This document shows positions 25,474-34,262 of a stretch of 64,000 nucleotides of DNA, one piece after another. Below the pieces are notes generated by a model. The model was given only the letters and a program-made list of their open reading frames with translations, made no database searches and had not been told where the DNA came from. Position 1 is the stretch's first letter. The number at the start of each line of letters is the position of its first letter. Source of the stretch: Aldehydirespirator sp965221215 (lineage in GTDB: Bacteria; Actinomycetota; Acidimicrobiia; Acidimicrobiales; Aldehydirespiratoraceae); NCBI GenBank assembly GCA_965221215.1, contig OZ244872.1, forward strand, positions 2,666,001 to 2,730,000. Direction: 5' to 3'. Both the position numbers and the translations under genes were made by a program.

Positions 25474-28400
25474 GTGCAGCGAGTCGACGGAGGGTTGCTG
25501 TGCTCCGCTACTGACTTGGTCGGGCATTTGGAGTGCAGGCATCTCACGGAACTTGAACGGGCCGCTGCGTTTGGATGGCGCGAGCGGCCGATGCGGGATG
25601 ACCCTGTCCTGGATCGCATAGCGCAGCGGGGCACCGAGCACGAGGTCCGCTTCCTGAAGGCGCTGAGTACCGAGGGGGTCGATGTCACGACGATCGTTGC
25701 GGATGAGGGTCTGTCGTACCTTGACCGCCTCGCGAAGGGACGAGATGAGACCCACTCAGCGATGGTCAGCGGTGCCGATGTGATCTACCGGGCGGTGCTC
25801 TTTGATGGCCGCCGGCTTGGATATGTGGACTTCTTGAGGCGTGTCGCTCAGCCCAGCAGCCTTGGCAAGTGGGGTTATGAGGTATGGGACGCGAAGCTTG
25901 CCCGTCACGCGACGGCGGCGGCGGTCTTGCAGTTGTGCATGTACTCGCACATGGTCGAGGAGCTCCAAGGCCGTCCGCCGGAGGAGATGCACCTGGCGCT
26001 GGGCGGGGTGGCCCAAGAGAGGGTGTCGTTCCGGTTCGCCGACTTTGCGGCCTACTATCGGCTCGCAGACCGCAACCTGCGGGACTTTCTGGGCGACCGC
26101 GATGACGCTTCGCTGGCGACGGTGCCGGAGCCGGTTGAGCACTGCGACGTGTGCCGATGGAGCAGCGAGTGTCGTCAGCGATGGCGCGACGAGGACGACC
26201 TCGCCCTCGTCGCGAACCTGACCTCTCGCCAGCGCCGTGCGCTACATGCCATAGAAGTGACCACTAGGCGCGGCCTCGCTGAACTTGAAGAGCCCGCAGA
26301 CGAGCAGCTGGAGGGCGTCAGCAGCAAGGCATTGGCCAATATCCGGGCTCAGGCAGCCATCCAGGTCGAGGGCGAGCTCCAGGATCGAGTGATCTCGGGG
26401 CGAATAGAGCCGCCACTAGACGGCGATGACGTCCTCGTCCTCAATCATGGCCTGCTCATGCTTCCGGAGCCGTCGCCTGGGGACCTCTTCTTCGACATCG
26501 AGGGCGACCCGTTCTTCGGGTCCGAAGAGGTCGACGGCATCGACTACCTGTTTGGTGTCATTGAGCCAGGAGCATCCACCGAAGTCGGGCCGGCCTTCCA
26601 TTCCTTCTGGTCGATCGACCACGACCAGAACACGGTCACCCCCGCAGGGGAGAAGCGTGCCTTCGAGCAGTTCATCGACTTCGTCATCGAACGCCTCGAG
26701 GCAGACCCGAACCTGCACATCTACCACTACGCCCCCTACGAGCCCACGGCTGTCAAGCGGCTCGCCGGTCGTTATGGCACACGCGAGGAGGAAGTCGACC
26801 GACTTCTACGGGGTGAGGTCTTCGTCGACCTATACCGGGCCGTCCGCCAGGGGATCAGGGCCTCGGTCGAGAGCTACTCAATTAAGCGCCTGGAGCCGCT
26901 CTATGGCTTCTCACGCGAGATCGAGCTGCGCGATGCAAACTCCAGCATCGTGGAGTTCGAGACGTGGCTCGAATTGGGCGACGGTGAGGCTGGCCGCGAC
27001 CTCCTCGACTCGATCAAGGGCTACAACCGAGATGACTGCCTGTCGACGCTTCACCTTCGCGACTGGCTGGAATCACAGCGGGCCGAGCTGGCCGAGGAGT
27101 ACGGCGACCTGCCGCGGCCGACCGTGCCAGAGCCCGAGGAAACCGAAGACAGCGAAGAACAGCAGCAAGTGACCAAGCTGGTGGCCGACCTGTGCATTGA
27201 CCTTCCTGTGAGCGTCGAAGAAATGGATGAGACCCAACGCGGGCGCTGGCTGCTCGCCCAACTGCTGAATTGGCACCGGCGAGAAGACAAGTCCTCCTGG
27301 TGGCGGTACTTCCGTCTCGCCAACGAACTCACCGACGAAGAACGCCTTGAGGAGCCCGACACCATGAGCGGACTGACGTTCATGGGTTCGGTGCCGAACC
27401 CGGCCCCAAGGGCTCGGTCTACCTTCCACCGGTTCAAGTTCCCTCCGCAAGAGCACGCCATCACGGAGGAAAGCAGCCCGCACGACCCGGAGAAACAAGA
27501 AGCTGTCGGCACGGTTCACAGCATCGACGAGCACGCTAGAGAGATCGTGATCAAGCGAGGCAACACGAAGCCCGCACCCTCCGCGACTTCGTTGATCCCG
27601 CTCGATGTCGTCAGCCCGCGGCCGAAACCACAGAGCCTTCAACGCGTCGCCCGATTGGTCCTCGATCACGGCATCCAAGGCGACGGCCCCCACCGAGCGG
27701 CGCGCGACCTGCTCACCCGCCAGCCGCCACGTCTCGGACAGCCACAGGGGCAGCCCCTTTGCCGATCCGGCGAGGACGCCCAGAAGGCAGCGCGGCGGCT
27801 CGTCATGAACCTGACCCACAGCTACCTAGCGATCCAAGGCCCCCCGGGTTCAGGAAAGAGCACGGTTGGAGCCGCGATGATCGTCGATCTGGCCGCTGAG
27901 GGCAAACACATCGGCGTCACGGCCAACAGCCACAAAGTGATCGGCGAACTGCTCTTGAAAGTCGCCAAGAACGCAGCCGACCGCGGCATAGATGTTGCGA
28001 TCGGCCAACGCATTGACCGCAACCGTCAACCTGCCAGCTCCCACTTCACCCACCTCAAGTCCAACCCCGAGGCTTTCGAAGCACTCGCCGGCGGTTCTGT
28101 CGATGTGGTCGGGGCGACGACGTGGCTCTGGGCGCGCGAGGACATGGACAGCAGCGTCGATGTGTTGGTCATCGACGAGGCCGGCCAGATGTCCCTCGCA
28201 GACGCGATCGCAGCCTCTCCCTGCGCTGAGAGCCTTGTCCTGCTCGGCGACCCACAGCAGCTTGATCAACCCCTAAAGGGCGTGCACCCGCCGGGAAGTG
28301 AATGCTCCGTGCTGGCGCACCTGCTCTACCGCAACCGAGTGATGCCTGACCACCTCGGCCTGTTCCTCGACCGCACCTGGAGGTTGCACCCGGCGATCTG

Positions 28401-28992
28401 CGAGTACACCTCCGAAGTGTTCTACGAAGGACGCCTGCAGCCCCATACCGGCCGCGACAGCCTCGATCTCGCCGGTACCGATCCTCTCGACGGGACGGGC
28501 CTGCGACATGTCGTCGCCAGACACAGCAGCCGGTCCAACGAGTCACCCGAAGAAGTCGACAAGGTTGCCGACCTCATCAAGGACTTACTGAGCGCCAACG
28601 CCGTCTTCACCGACGCGGACGGCAACACATGCAGCGTCAACCAGTCCGACGTGCTGATCGTCGCTCCATACAACGCGCAAGTCCGTGCACTCATCGACGC
28701 GCTCCCGCAGTGCCGCGTCGGCACGGTGGACAAGTTCCAAGGACAGGAAGCACCCGTCTCGATCCACTCGATGGCAACGAGCTCCGCGGAGGAAGCCCCA
28801 CACGGGATGGAGTTCCTGTACAGCCTCAACCGCCTGAATGTCGCGACGAGCCGCGCCCAATGCCTAGCCGTCGTTGTAGCCAACCCCGACCTGATTGACG
28901 TCCGCTGCCGAACGCCCCGACAAATGCAACTCGCCAACGCCCTGGCACGATTCATGGAGATGGCGGCTCCGCCGACTAGTACGGAGGGCTGA
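25474..28992 (+). CDS. TM0106-type RecB-like Fe-S nuclease fused to a superfamily 1 helicase
   Basis: The 1172-aa protein begins with a RecB-like nuclease module. Cysteines suited to a 4Fe-4S cluster are C21 (LECRH) and the later CDVCRWSSEC group (about residues 220-230), and the nuclease Asp/Glu-x-Lys is in YEVWDAKLARH. An RNase H-like segment follows (FFDIEGDPFF near residue 338, YHYAPYEPTAVKRLAG, NRDDC). The C-terminal helicase has a P-loop GPPGSGKST (about 789), DEAGQ (about 901), LGDPQQLDQ and VDKFQGQEAPVSI. This matches Dna2/UPF1-like nuclease-helicases common in defence or accessory loci. GTG 25474 is the likely start. Its cellular role is unknown. Confidence 0.82.
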   Translation: MQRVDGGLLCSATDLVGHLECRHLTELERAAAFGWRERPMRDDPVLDRIAQRGTEHEVRFLKALSTEGVDVTTIVADEGLSYLDRLAKGRDETHSAMVSGADVIYRAVLFDGRRLGYVDFLRRVAQPSSLGKWGYEVWDAKLARHATAAAVLQLCMYSHMVEELQGRPPEEMHLALGGVAQERVSFRFADFAAYYRLADRNLRDFLGDRDDASLATVPEPVEHCDVCRWSSECRQRWRDEDDLALVANLTSRQRRALHAIEVTTRRGLAELEEPADEQLEGVSSKALANIRAQAAIQVEGELQDRVISGRIEPPLDGDDVLVLNHGLLMLPEPSPGDLFFDIEGDPFFGSEEVDGIDYLFGVIEPGASTEVGPAFHSFWSIDHDQNTVTPAGEKRAFEQFIDFVIERLEADPNLHIYHYAPYEPTAVKRLAGRYGTREEEVDRLLRGEVFVDLYRAVRQGIRASVESYSIKRLEPLYGFSREIELRDANSSIVEFETWLELGDGEAGRDLLDSIKGYNRDDCLSTLHLRDWLESQRAELAEEYGDLPRPTVPEPEETEDSEEQQQVTKLVADLCIDLPVSVEEMDETQRGRWLLAQLLNWHRREDKSSWWRYFRLANELTDEERLEEPDTMSGLTFMGSVPNPAPRARSTFHRFKFPPQEHAITEESSPHDPEKQEAVGTVHSIDEHAREIVIKRGNTKPAPSATSLIPLDVVSPRPKPQSLQRVARLVLDHGIQGDGPHRAARDLLTRQPPRLGQPQGQPLCRSGEDAQKAARRLVMNLTHSYLAIQGPPGSGKSTVGAAMIVDLAAEGKHIGVTANSHKVIGELLLKVAKNAADRGIDVAIGQRIDRNRQPASSHFTHLKSNPEAFEALAGGSVDVVGATTWLWAREDMDSSVDVLVIDEAGQMSLADAIAASPCAESLVLLGDPQQLDQPLKGVHPPGSECSVLAHLLYRNRVMPDHLGLFLDRTWRLHPAICEYTSEVFYEGRLQPHTGRDSLDLAGTDPLDGTGLRHVVARHSSRSNESPEEVDKVADLIKDLLSANAVFTDADGNTCSVNQSDVLIVAPYNAQVRALIDALPQCRVGTVDKFQGQEAPVSIHSMATSSAEEAPHGMEFLYSLNRLNVATSRAQCLAVVVANPDLIDVRCRTPRQMQLANALARFMEMAAPPTSTEG

Positions 28993-29125
28993 TCTGCTAC
29001 CGGGCCATCACGACTCCCGTGAGCAGGCGGACGACACTGAAGTGGGGCGAACGCCTACGACCAGGGCGAGGCACCGACACGCAACGGCTGAGCAGCACGC
29101 AACATTGTCGAATCGACAACGAGAC

Positions 29126-29147
29126 AGCCCCGGCCGCGGCCGGGGCT
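29126..29147. terminator. GC-rich perfect palindrome, possible terminator
   Basis: A 22-bp perfect inverted repeat (AGCCCCGGCCG / CGGCCGGGGCT) lies 134 bp after the nuclease-helicase stop and about 120 bp before the convergent stop at 29269. A smaller inverted pair TTGTCG-AAT-CGACAA precedes it at 29104-29118. There is no T-tract, so if it terminates transcription it is not a canonical intrinsic terminator. Confidence 0.45.
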
Positions 29148-29268
29148 GCTTGGCCTGGGGCTGCTCACCCAAGGGGGGTTCTGCGCCAACGATACCAGCC
29201 ACGCTGTCGCCCCGTCGCGTCCGTGCCCCGCGCTGGCGCGATCCCCAGTCGCAGGTCCATGGCGCTCA

Positions 29269-30822
29269 TCACCCACCAGGCCGAACCAGCAGCCAGGCGA
29301 GTGCAATCGCCCACATCCAGCTGATCCCGACAACGAGGAACACTCTCCAAGGGCGCAGGAGGCGTTCTGCAAGCGATGTCGTCTCTCGCCAGAGAACAAC
29401 AGCTCCCGCCAACGTAAGCGGAAAGGTCAACAAGGCCAAGGACTCTACGAGCTGGTCATCGGATGGCAACTGGAGCGCGACCAACCCCGCGGCGAGCATC
29501 AACACCAACAACCAACCCACAAGGATCTGGTGCCCTCGTCGAACATGCGCCCGGAGTCGGATTCGTGCAAAGCGCCGTTCATCGGAGCTCGCTGCGTAGA
29601 TCGCAATGGCATCGCGCGTCTTGCGAGCTTCGACTACAGGGACAGTCTCACGTTCGTCAAGCAGATCTGTGACTCGCGGCTGGCGAAGTACAACATCGTG
29701 GTCCGCGGCGCGGATCTCAATATGCGTCGTTCTCGCCTCGCCTAGCGCCAACATCTGATCTAGGTCTGACCAAGTCGTTGCGATTCGAACGAGGCGCACT
29801 AGACGCTCCCACCTCGTGAGTGTCGGCGGTGTCGCAGAGCGAGTAGCTGGCGGTACTCCGATCCACGGGCGCTGCTCGGACAACTTGATAGAACAGGCCT
29901 GCCCGACTGGAACGACGGTTTCCAGAATCGCCTCCCACCTGCGCCCGTACTCGGCTAGAGCCCGTAGCGATCTACCGTTTAGTGTAGGTATGACAGCACA
30001 GAACTGTTCTATAAGATCTTCAATATGCTGAAGAGTATTGGGACGCTCCGACATATATGGTATAGCGAGAAGAATATTCTCCGAAGAAGATTCGGGGTCT
30101 TCACCCTCTCCGAGTGCTGTGACCAGTCGTTGTCGAGCATCCTCGATACGGCGGAGCCATTGTTCGATGTGAGCGGGCTCGATGCCCAACTTCAGGTCTG
30201 CATTGAGATAGGCGGCCAAGGCCCTGTGTCGCCACACGTCGTGAAAGCCGGGCAGCAGGCGGCGCCAAGCTCCTGGCTTGGAGTCGTTGCGGTGCTGACG
30301 CCAACCTCGCACGGTGTAGGCCGAAACGCCTCGCCAAAGATTGTCAAGCAGGGGCTGTCCGCTCAGAGCCTCGCTGTCGAGGTGCGCTAGGTATGCCGTC
30401 TGCAGCCTTGAGTCCTGATCTCGAGGGAGTAGCGCACAGGGCTCGCCCTTGACCCCAGTGAAGTTGACGTTGAGAAGGAGTCGCTTAGGCCGGGTCGTGA
30501 ACGGCAGGAGCAGCCGCACGCGGTCGCCGGGCCTGACAGTGGGCTCGTAGCGGCGGATGAGTTCTACGGGTAGGCGTAGCTGGTACGCGGTCGAGACATC
30601 AACGTGGTCGCTGTCGCGCAGCACGATCTCGTGAATGGCACGCTCGCGCCAAGCCTTGGTGTCATCCAGAAGCGCAAAGGTCAGTTCCCTCTGATCGGCC
30701 AAATCGACAAACGGTGCCAGCGTGGACGCCGAGGGCTCGCGTGCACGCGAATCCTCGCTAGTGGACGTCGCCCGAGTCGCACCGCGGCGTCTGCTGGCTA
30801 TCCAGCACCAGAGTCGAGTCAT
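29269..30822 (-). CDS. Unknown protein with three C-terminal membrane helices
   Basis: The 517-aa product is soluble and charged over its first 420 residues and ends in three hydrophobic segments (ILVGWLLVLMLAAGLVALQL; LALLTFPLTLAGAVVLW; VFLVVGISWMWAIALAWLLV). I recognise no catalytic motif. The soluble part has a beta-rich N-terminal third (e.g. RLPVELIRRYEPTVRPGDRV) then a long helical region. It lies tail-to-tail with the nuclease-helicase gene in the same island segment. A membrane-anchored sensor or effector is one possibility, but nothing in the sequence shows it. Confidence 0.55.
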   Translation of the reverse strand: MTRLWCWIASRRRGATRATSTSEDSRAREPSASTLAPFVDLADQRELTFALLDDTKAWRERAIHEIVLRDSDHVDVSTAYQLRLPVELIRRYEPTVRPGDRVRLLLPFTTRPKRLLLNVNFTGVKGEPCALLPRDQDSRLQTAYLAHLDSEALSGQPLLDNLWRGVSAYTVRGWRQHRNDSKPGAWRRLLPGFHDVWRHRALAAYLNADLKLGIEPAHIEQWLRRIEDARQRLVTALGEGEDPESSSENILLAIPYMSERPNTLQHIEDLIEQFCAVIPTLNGRSLRALAEYGRRWEAILETVVPVGQACSIKLSEQRPWIGVPPATRSATPPTLTRWERLVRLVRIATTWSDLDQMLALGEARTTHIEIRAADHDVVLRQPRVTDLLDERETVPVVEARKTRDAIAIYAASSDERRFARIRLRAHVRRGHQILVGWLLVLMLAAGLVALQLPSDDQLVESLALLTFPLTLAGAVVLWRETTSLAERLLRPWRVFLVVGISWMWAIALAWLLVRPGG

Positions 30823-31262
30823 GGCAGCGTCCCTTCAGGCCTGCAAAGAACCCATTGCACCATGCTCCCATTGTGTGCGCCCACGAGCCCATCGTCCTCT
30901 TGGTGGTTGCGTCGACTCGCTGCGACGGAAAGAGCGACGTTCAGCGCTGCAGCGACGAGTGACGCCGTGCATCTGTCTGCCTCGCCGTCGGGCTGCTCCC
31001 AAGGCGTGCCCGCGACCCGCGAATCCTCCTGGCTTGGCGCGCACTTGACGGATCGGACGTCACCGACTTGTATGTCGGCACGACGCTTGGACGTCAGGAT
31101 TCTCGCAAGGGGGGAAGCAGCGTATGGCCTCATCGGGAGGGCCTGCCGGACCGCCCGCTCGTCGGTGCCCGGCCCGCAGAAGGGCTGGGCAGGACGCGCG
31201 ATCCACCGGCTGGGAACCGGTGTGACATACCCTGATGGCAAGCTAGAGAAGAGCGGATGTCC
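30823..31262. other. Spacer of about 440 bp with no convincing gene
   Basis: Both strands are open for 150-220 codons here, but the translations (for example one beginning MPQGHPLFSSLPSGYV on the minus strand) show no recognisable domain, no ribosome-binding site and a composition typical of antisense frames in GC-rich DNA. The stretch lies between the start of the unknown membrane protein and the promoter of the 50-aa gene. Confidence 0.4.
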
Positions 31263-31263
31263 T

Positions 31264-31294
31264 TGAGGCATGCCTTAGAGAATACACTATAATC
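31264..31294 (+). promoter_or_regulatory. Strong sigma-70-like promoter with flanking direct repeats
   Basis: TTGAGG (31264-31269) and a perfect TATAAT (31289-31294) are separated by 19 bp in an unusually AT-rich stretch. AGAATACA occurs on both sides of the -10 box (31280-31287 and 31298-31305), a possible operator pair. The only frame downstream is the 50-aa gene at 31329. Confidence 0.6.
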
Positions 31295-31328
31295 CTTAGA
31301 ATACATTGGAATAGAAGGGGAAGAGTCA

Positions 31329-31481
31329 ATGCCAGAGAAGCGAACGGACGAGGGCGGTCAGGAAGTTACCACTGCCGACCAAGCGCCCTCGGGGTGGACG
31401 AAGCGCGAGCCCAACGATGGAGGGTTCGCCACCACCAAGCAGTCCCGAGGCCGAATTGGAGGAGTGCGGCGAGAGCGCTAG
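31329..31481 (+). CDS. 50-aa protein of unknown function
   Basis: ATG 31329 follows a purine-rich ribosome-binding region (GAAGGGGAAGAG) and a perfect -10 box. The predicted product is very hydrophilic (starts MPEKRTDEGGQEVTTADQAP, ends SRGRIGGVRRER) with a Gly/Arg-rich tail, no membrane segment and no cysteine. It is too short for domain recognition. The good promoter and SD are the main reasons to believe it. Confidence 0.5.
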   Translation: MPEKRTDEGGQEVTTADQAPSGWTKREPNDGGFATTKQSRGRIGGVRRER

Positions 31482-31568
31482 AGCAGGATGTCAGGCTGCT
31501 CATCGCTGAGTAGGGCCTGTCAGCCCCATCACGAGACAAGGGAGCGAGGGGGAGTTGGTGCGCAAGTC

Positions 31569-31596
31569 CCGAGATCGCTGAGATTCAGAATCTCGG
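31569..31596. terminator. Hairpin after the 50-aa gene
   Basis: CCGAGAT (31569-31575) pairs with ATCTCGG (31590-31596), and an alternative inner hairpin GAGATT-CAG-AATCTC occupies 31580-31594. The two folds are mutually exclusive. It could end the short transcript from 31294, but there is no T-run. Confidence 0.3.
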
Positions 31597-31668
31597 AGGG
31601 GCGGCGCAAGAGCGGCGATAGGTCTTTGGCGTGAGATTGCACATCCCTAGGTCAGCGAGAAATTGCCG

Positions 31669-31973
31669 ATGCCTGCGAGTGGCAAGGACAAGAGGGTGCG
31701 ACCCGTCGAGGTTCGCGCCCTGGAGCCTACCGCATCTGGCTCCGCTACGACGACGGGGTCGAAGGCGAGGTGGACCTGTCGGACATGGCTGGCGACGGGG
31801 TGTTCGTCGCCTGGCTAGACCACTCGTTCTTCTCCACTGTGCGGCTTGGCCCATGCGGCTCGATCGTCTGGGGCGACGATCTTGACCTGTGCGGAGACGC
31901 GCTCTACATGGAGATCACCGGGATGACCCCTGAGGAGATGTTCCCGGCGCTGTTCGACGATGCAGATGCTTGA
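31669..31973 (+). pseudogene. Frameshifted DUF2442 gene
   Basis: The frame from ATG 31669 reads MPASGKDKRVRPVEVRALEP, the typical DUF2442 N terminus. The rest of the domain (YRIWLRYDDGVEGEVDLSDM, then VFVAWLDHSFF, and ITGMTPEEMFPALFDDADA) continues in another frame from 31728 to the stop at 31973. Adding one base near 31727 would restore a single reading frame, since the total of 305 bp is one short of a multiple of three. DUF2442 proteins usually accompany DUF4160 in small toxin-antitoxin-like pairs. After the stop, MLEIRRRRRG resembles a decayed DUF4160 start. Confidence 0.7.
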
Positions 31974-32165
31974 GATCCGCCGTCGGCGGCGAGGACCGCT
32001 GGGATCTGAGGTGACCTTCCTAGACCTCGCTCCATTCGGGTTGTGCCCGATTTGGCCTTGACGGTCTGAGTGAACGACGCAGGGTCGAGCTGAATGTTGG
32101 GCCCGGTCGCGGCCGTCTGATTTTGCGGTGGCATGCAGATGATGACCTCGCGGAAGCGGCGAATC

Positions 32166-32330
32166 TCAAGCATCAACACACTTGTTGAGCGTGCCTGTGA
32201 GGCGCAGGTACACGGCGTCCGGGCATAGGTCGATTCTCTCGCTCCAGCTGATGCCGTCGAGGGGGCCGATGTAGACGCCGGCGAAGAACGCGGGGTCCTC
32301 CCACGCAGCGAAGACGCCCTTGCCGGCCAT
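32166..32330 (-). pseudogene. DUF2442 C-terminal fragment cut at the hairpin element
   Basis: The 54-codon frame (MAGKGVFAAWEDPAFFAGVY..., ending LTGTLNKCVDA) aligns with the second half of DUF2442, including the same GVF-AW-D-FF pattern as the copy at 31.8 kb. The N-terminal half is missing: homology starts right at the boundary of the palindrome 32333-32364. After its stop the sequence MLEIRRFREVIICM resembles the start of a DUF4160 partner, then diverges. The two DUF2442 copies face each other, and the 192 bp between them hold nothing else I recognise. Confidence 0.6.
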
Positions 32331-32332
32331 TC

Positions 32333-32364
32333 CGCACATACCCCGCCCTCGTGGGGTATGTGCG
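32333..32364. repeat. Perfect 12-bp palindrome around the att-like core
   Basis: CGCACATACCCC (32333-32344), loop GCCCTCGT (32345-32352), GGGGTATGTGCG (32353-32364). The left arm end plus loop equals the 16-bp core found before and at the start of both tRNA-Arg genes and at 25207. This is the only copy with a fully symmetric flank. Confidence 0.85.
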
Positions 32365-32817
32365 AAATAGGTTCGTGTCCGCTGACCTGCGGTGACGCGA
32401 CCTTCCGAATCGGCGCTTAGAACGATTGAGCACGAATCCTAGAACGATTCGGGCAGGATCTTGGAACGGTCTCGGGGGTGGTGGCCAGCCGACCGGGGTG
32501 TTCTCTCGCCGAAGCGGCTGCTATCGGCGTTCGCCGGGGCTGCCTATCCCAGGCCGAGCAGACGGTAGATGTCCTCAACGGTCTTGAACTTGTAGACCGT
32601 CACATTGTCGCTCTTGAGATCGCGGTACAAGTCGTCCGCGGCCTCGCCCGCGTCGAAGACGAACACTGTGGCAGTCGCTTCGCTGTGAGTGTCGATGATC
32701 GACAAGACCTCTTCTGTCGAGGTGTGGTCGCGTCGTTGATAAACCTGGTAGAAGCCAGCACCCTTGAGGAGTTGGGCCACGTTTAGAGTGTCTCGCGAGC
32801 CACCGACAACCACGGCA

Positions 32818-34262
32818 GGTGGCGTCTCATCGCCGGTGTAATAGCAGCAGGGGCGTAGGTTCCTTCAGAGAGATGTCGACTCAAGAAGGAGACCTACGCC
32901 CGTGCCTGCACGAGTATCGCCCACAGAAGCTGTCCGCGCCGAGATCGACGAGTTGTTCGGCTCGGGACGCGACATCGCGGAGGTCCTCGAGGAGGTGATG
33001 CGCCTGTCGGCGCGGCTTGTGTTGCAGCAGGTCCTCGAGGATGAGGTCACGGCCTGGCTGGGCCGGGGCTGGAACTCGCGTGCCGAGGGCGGGCGCGCCG
33101 GTCAGCGCAACGGCTACGGCGACTTGACGGTCAAGACCACCGCGGGGCCCGTGGCGCTGCGCCGCCCGAAGCTGCGCAACACCGCCGAGGCGTTCGCGTC
33201 GCAGCTTCTGGGCAAAGGCGTGGTGCGCTCTGAGCCGCTGGAGGCGCTGGTGATCTCAGCGTGGGTGCGGGGCCTGTCTGACCGCGACATCGAGGCCTTG
33301 TTGGCGGAGGCGCTGGGACCGGAGGCCGCTTTGTCGAGGTCCACCGCGTCGCGGATCTGCGCGCGGCTGCGTGAGGAGTTCGACACGTTCCGCAGCTCAG
33401 ACCTCTCCGATATCGAGCTGGACTACCTGTTCGTTGACGGCAGCCACTTCAAGATGCACGACGGGTCACGCGCTGAGCCGGTGCTGGTCGCCTACGGCAT
33501 CACTACCCTCGGCCGGCCGGTGCTGCTGGCCGTGGAGCCCGGCGGCGACGAGTCCTACGACGCCTGGGCAGACTTCCTCGAAGACCTCACCGGCCGGGGG
33601 CTGCGGCCGCCGCTGCTGGTCGTCTCAGACGGCGCCGCGGGCCTCATCGGCGCCGTCGAGACCAAAATGGCCTCCTCGCTGCGCCAGCGGTGCCTCATCC
33701 ACCGCTGCCGCAACGTGTTGGCCAAGGTCCCCGCCGGTCGCCGAGACGAGCTCAAGGCCGCGTTCTGGGCGATCTTCGACCTGCCCGACGGCACCGAGCC
33801 CGGCCAGGGGGCCGTGAGCGCGGCACAAGCCGGCATCGACGGCTTCGCCCGCCGCTACCAAAGCGAGTTCCCCGCCGCCGTGAAGTGCCTGCTCACCGAC
33901 CGCGCCGCGCTCACCGCGCACCTGCGGTTCCCCGCAGAGCACCACCGCAGGATCCGCCACACCAACCTGATCGAGCGCACCTTCGGCGAGACCCGCCGAA
34001 GAGTCAAAGTCATCGGCCGGCTCCCCGGCGAAGCCAGCTGCCTCACACTGGTATGGGCCGTGCTCGACCGGGCCTCAAACGGCTGGCGAGGCCTCACCTA
34101 CACACCCGCCATCGCCCGAGCCCTCACCGAGCTCCGACACCAACTCCACCAACCCGCCCGCACCAACACCGACCAGCCCGACCACACCGTCACACGCGCC
34201 GCCTAACATGACCACCGGAACCTGCGCCCCAACCGCTATTACACCCAATCTGGGACGCCACC
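32818..34262 (+). mobile_element. IS256-family insertion sequence, copy A (1445 bp)
   Basis: The ends are GGTGGCGTCtCA...GGTGTAATAGC on the left and its near-inverse on the right (GCTATTACACC...GGGACGCCACC). They are flanked by the perfect 8-bp target duplication CCACGGCA at 32810-32817 and 34263-34270. The element holds a single transposase gene. Copy B (46487-47931) has the same length, opposite orientation and only a few base differences, so both moved recently. Confidence 0.95.
32902..34206 (+). CDS. IS256-family (mutator type) transposase, copy A
   Basis: The 434-aa DDE transposase has the mutator-type pattern: GWNSRAEGGRAGQRNGYGD then VALRRPKLRN near the N terminus, DIELDYLFVDGSHFKMHDGS (first Asp region), VVSDGAAGLIGAVE (second Asp), QRCLIHRCRNVLAKV, and RRIRHTNLIERTFGETRRR (Glu region). 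It is intact and fills its element. It differs from copy B at two residues (Thr/Ile in DGTEPGQG, His/Arg near the C terminus). Confidence 0.95.
   Translation: MPARVSPTEAVRAEIDELFGSGRDIAEVLEEVMRLSARLVLQQVLEDEVTAWLGRGWNSRAEGGRAGQRNGYGDLTVKTTAGPVALRRPKLRNTAEAFASQLLGKGVVRSEPLEALVISAWVRGLSDRDIEALLAEALGPEAALSRSTASRICARLREEFDTFRSSDLSDIELDYLFVDGSHFKMHDGSRAEPVLVAYGITTLGRPVLLAVEPGGDESYDAWADFLEDLTGRGLRPPLLVVSDGAAGLIGAVETKMASSLRQRCLIHRCRNVLAKVPAGRRDELKAAFWAIFDLPDGTEPGQGAVSAAQAGIDGFARRYQSEFPAAVKCLLTDRAALTAHLRFPAEHHRRIRHTNLIERTFGETRRRVKVIGRLPGEASCLTLVWAVLDRASNGWRGLTYTPAIARALTELRHQLHQPARTNTDQPDHTVTRAA

Noticed and set aside
30819..31271. A 150-aa minus-strand gene upstream of the membrane protein
   Set aside because: No ribosome-binding site, no recognisable domain and an overlapping plus-strand frame of similar quality; composition fits non-coding spacer.
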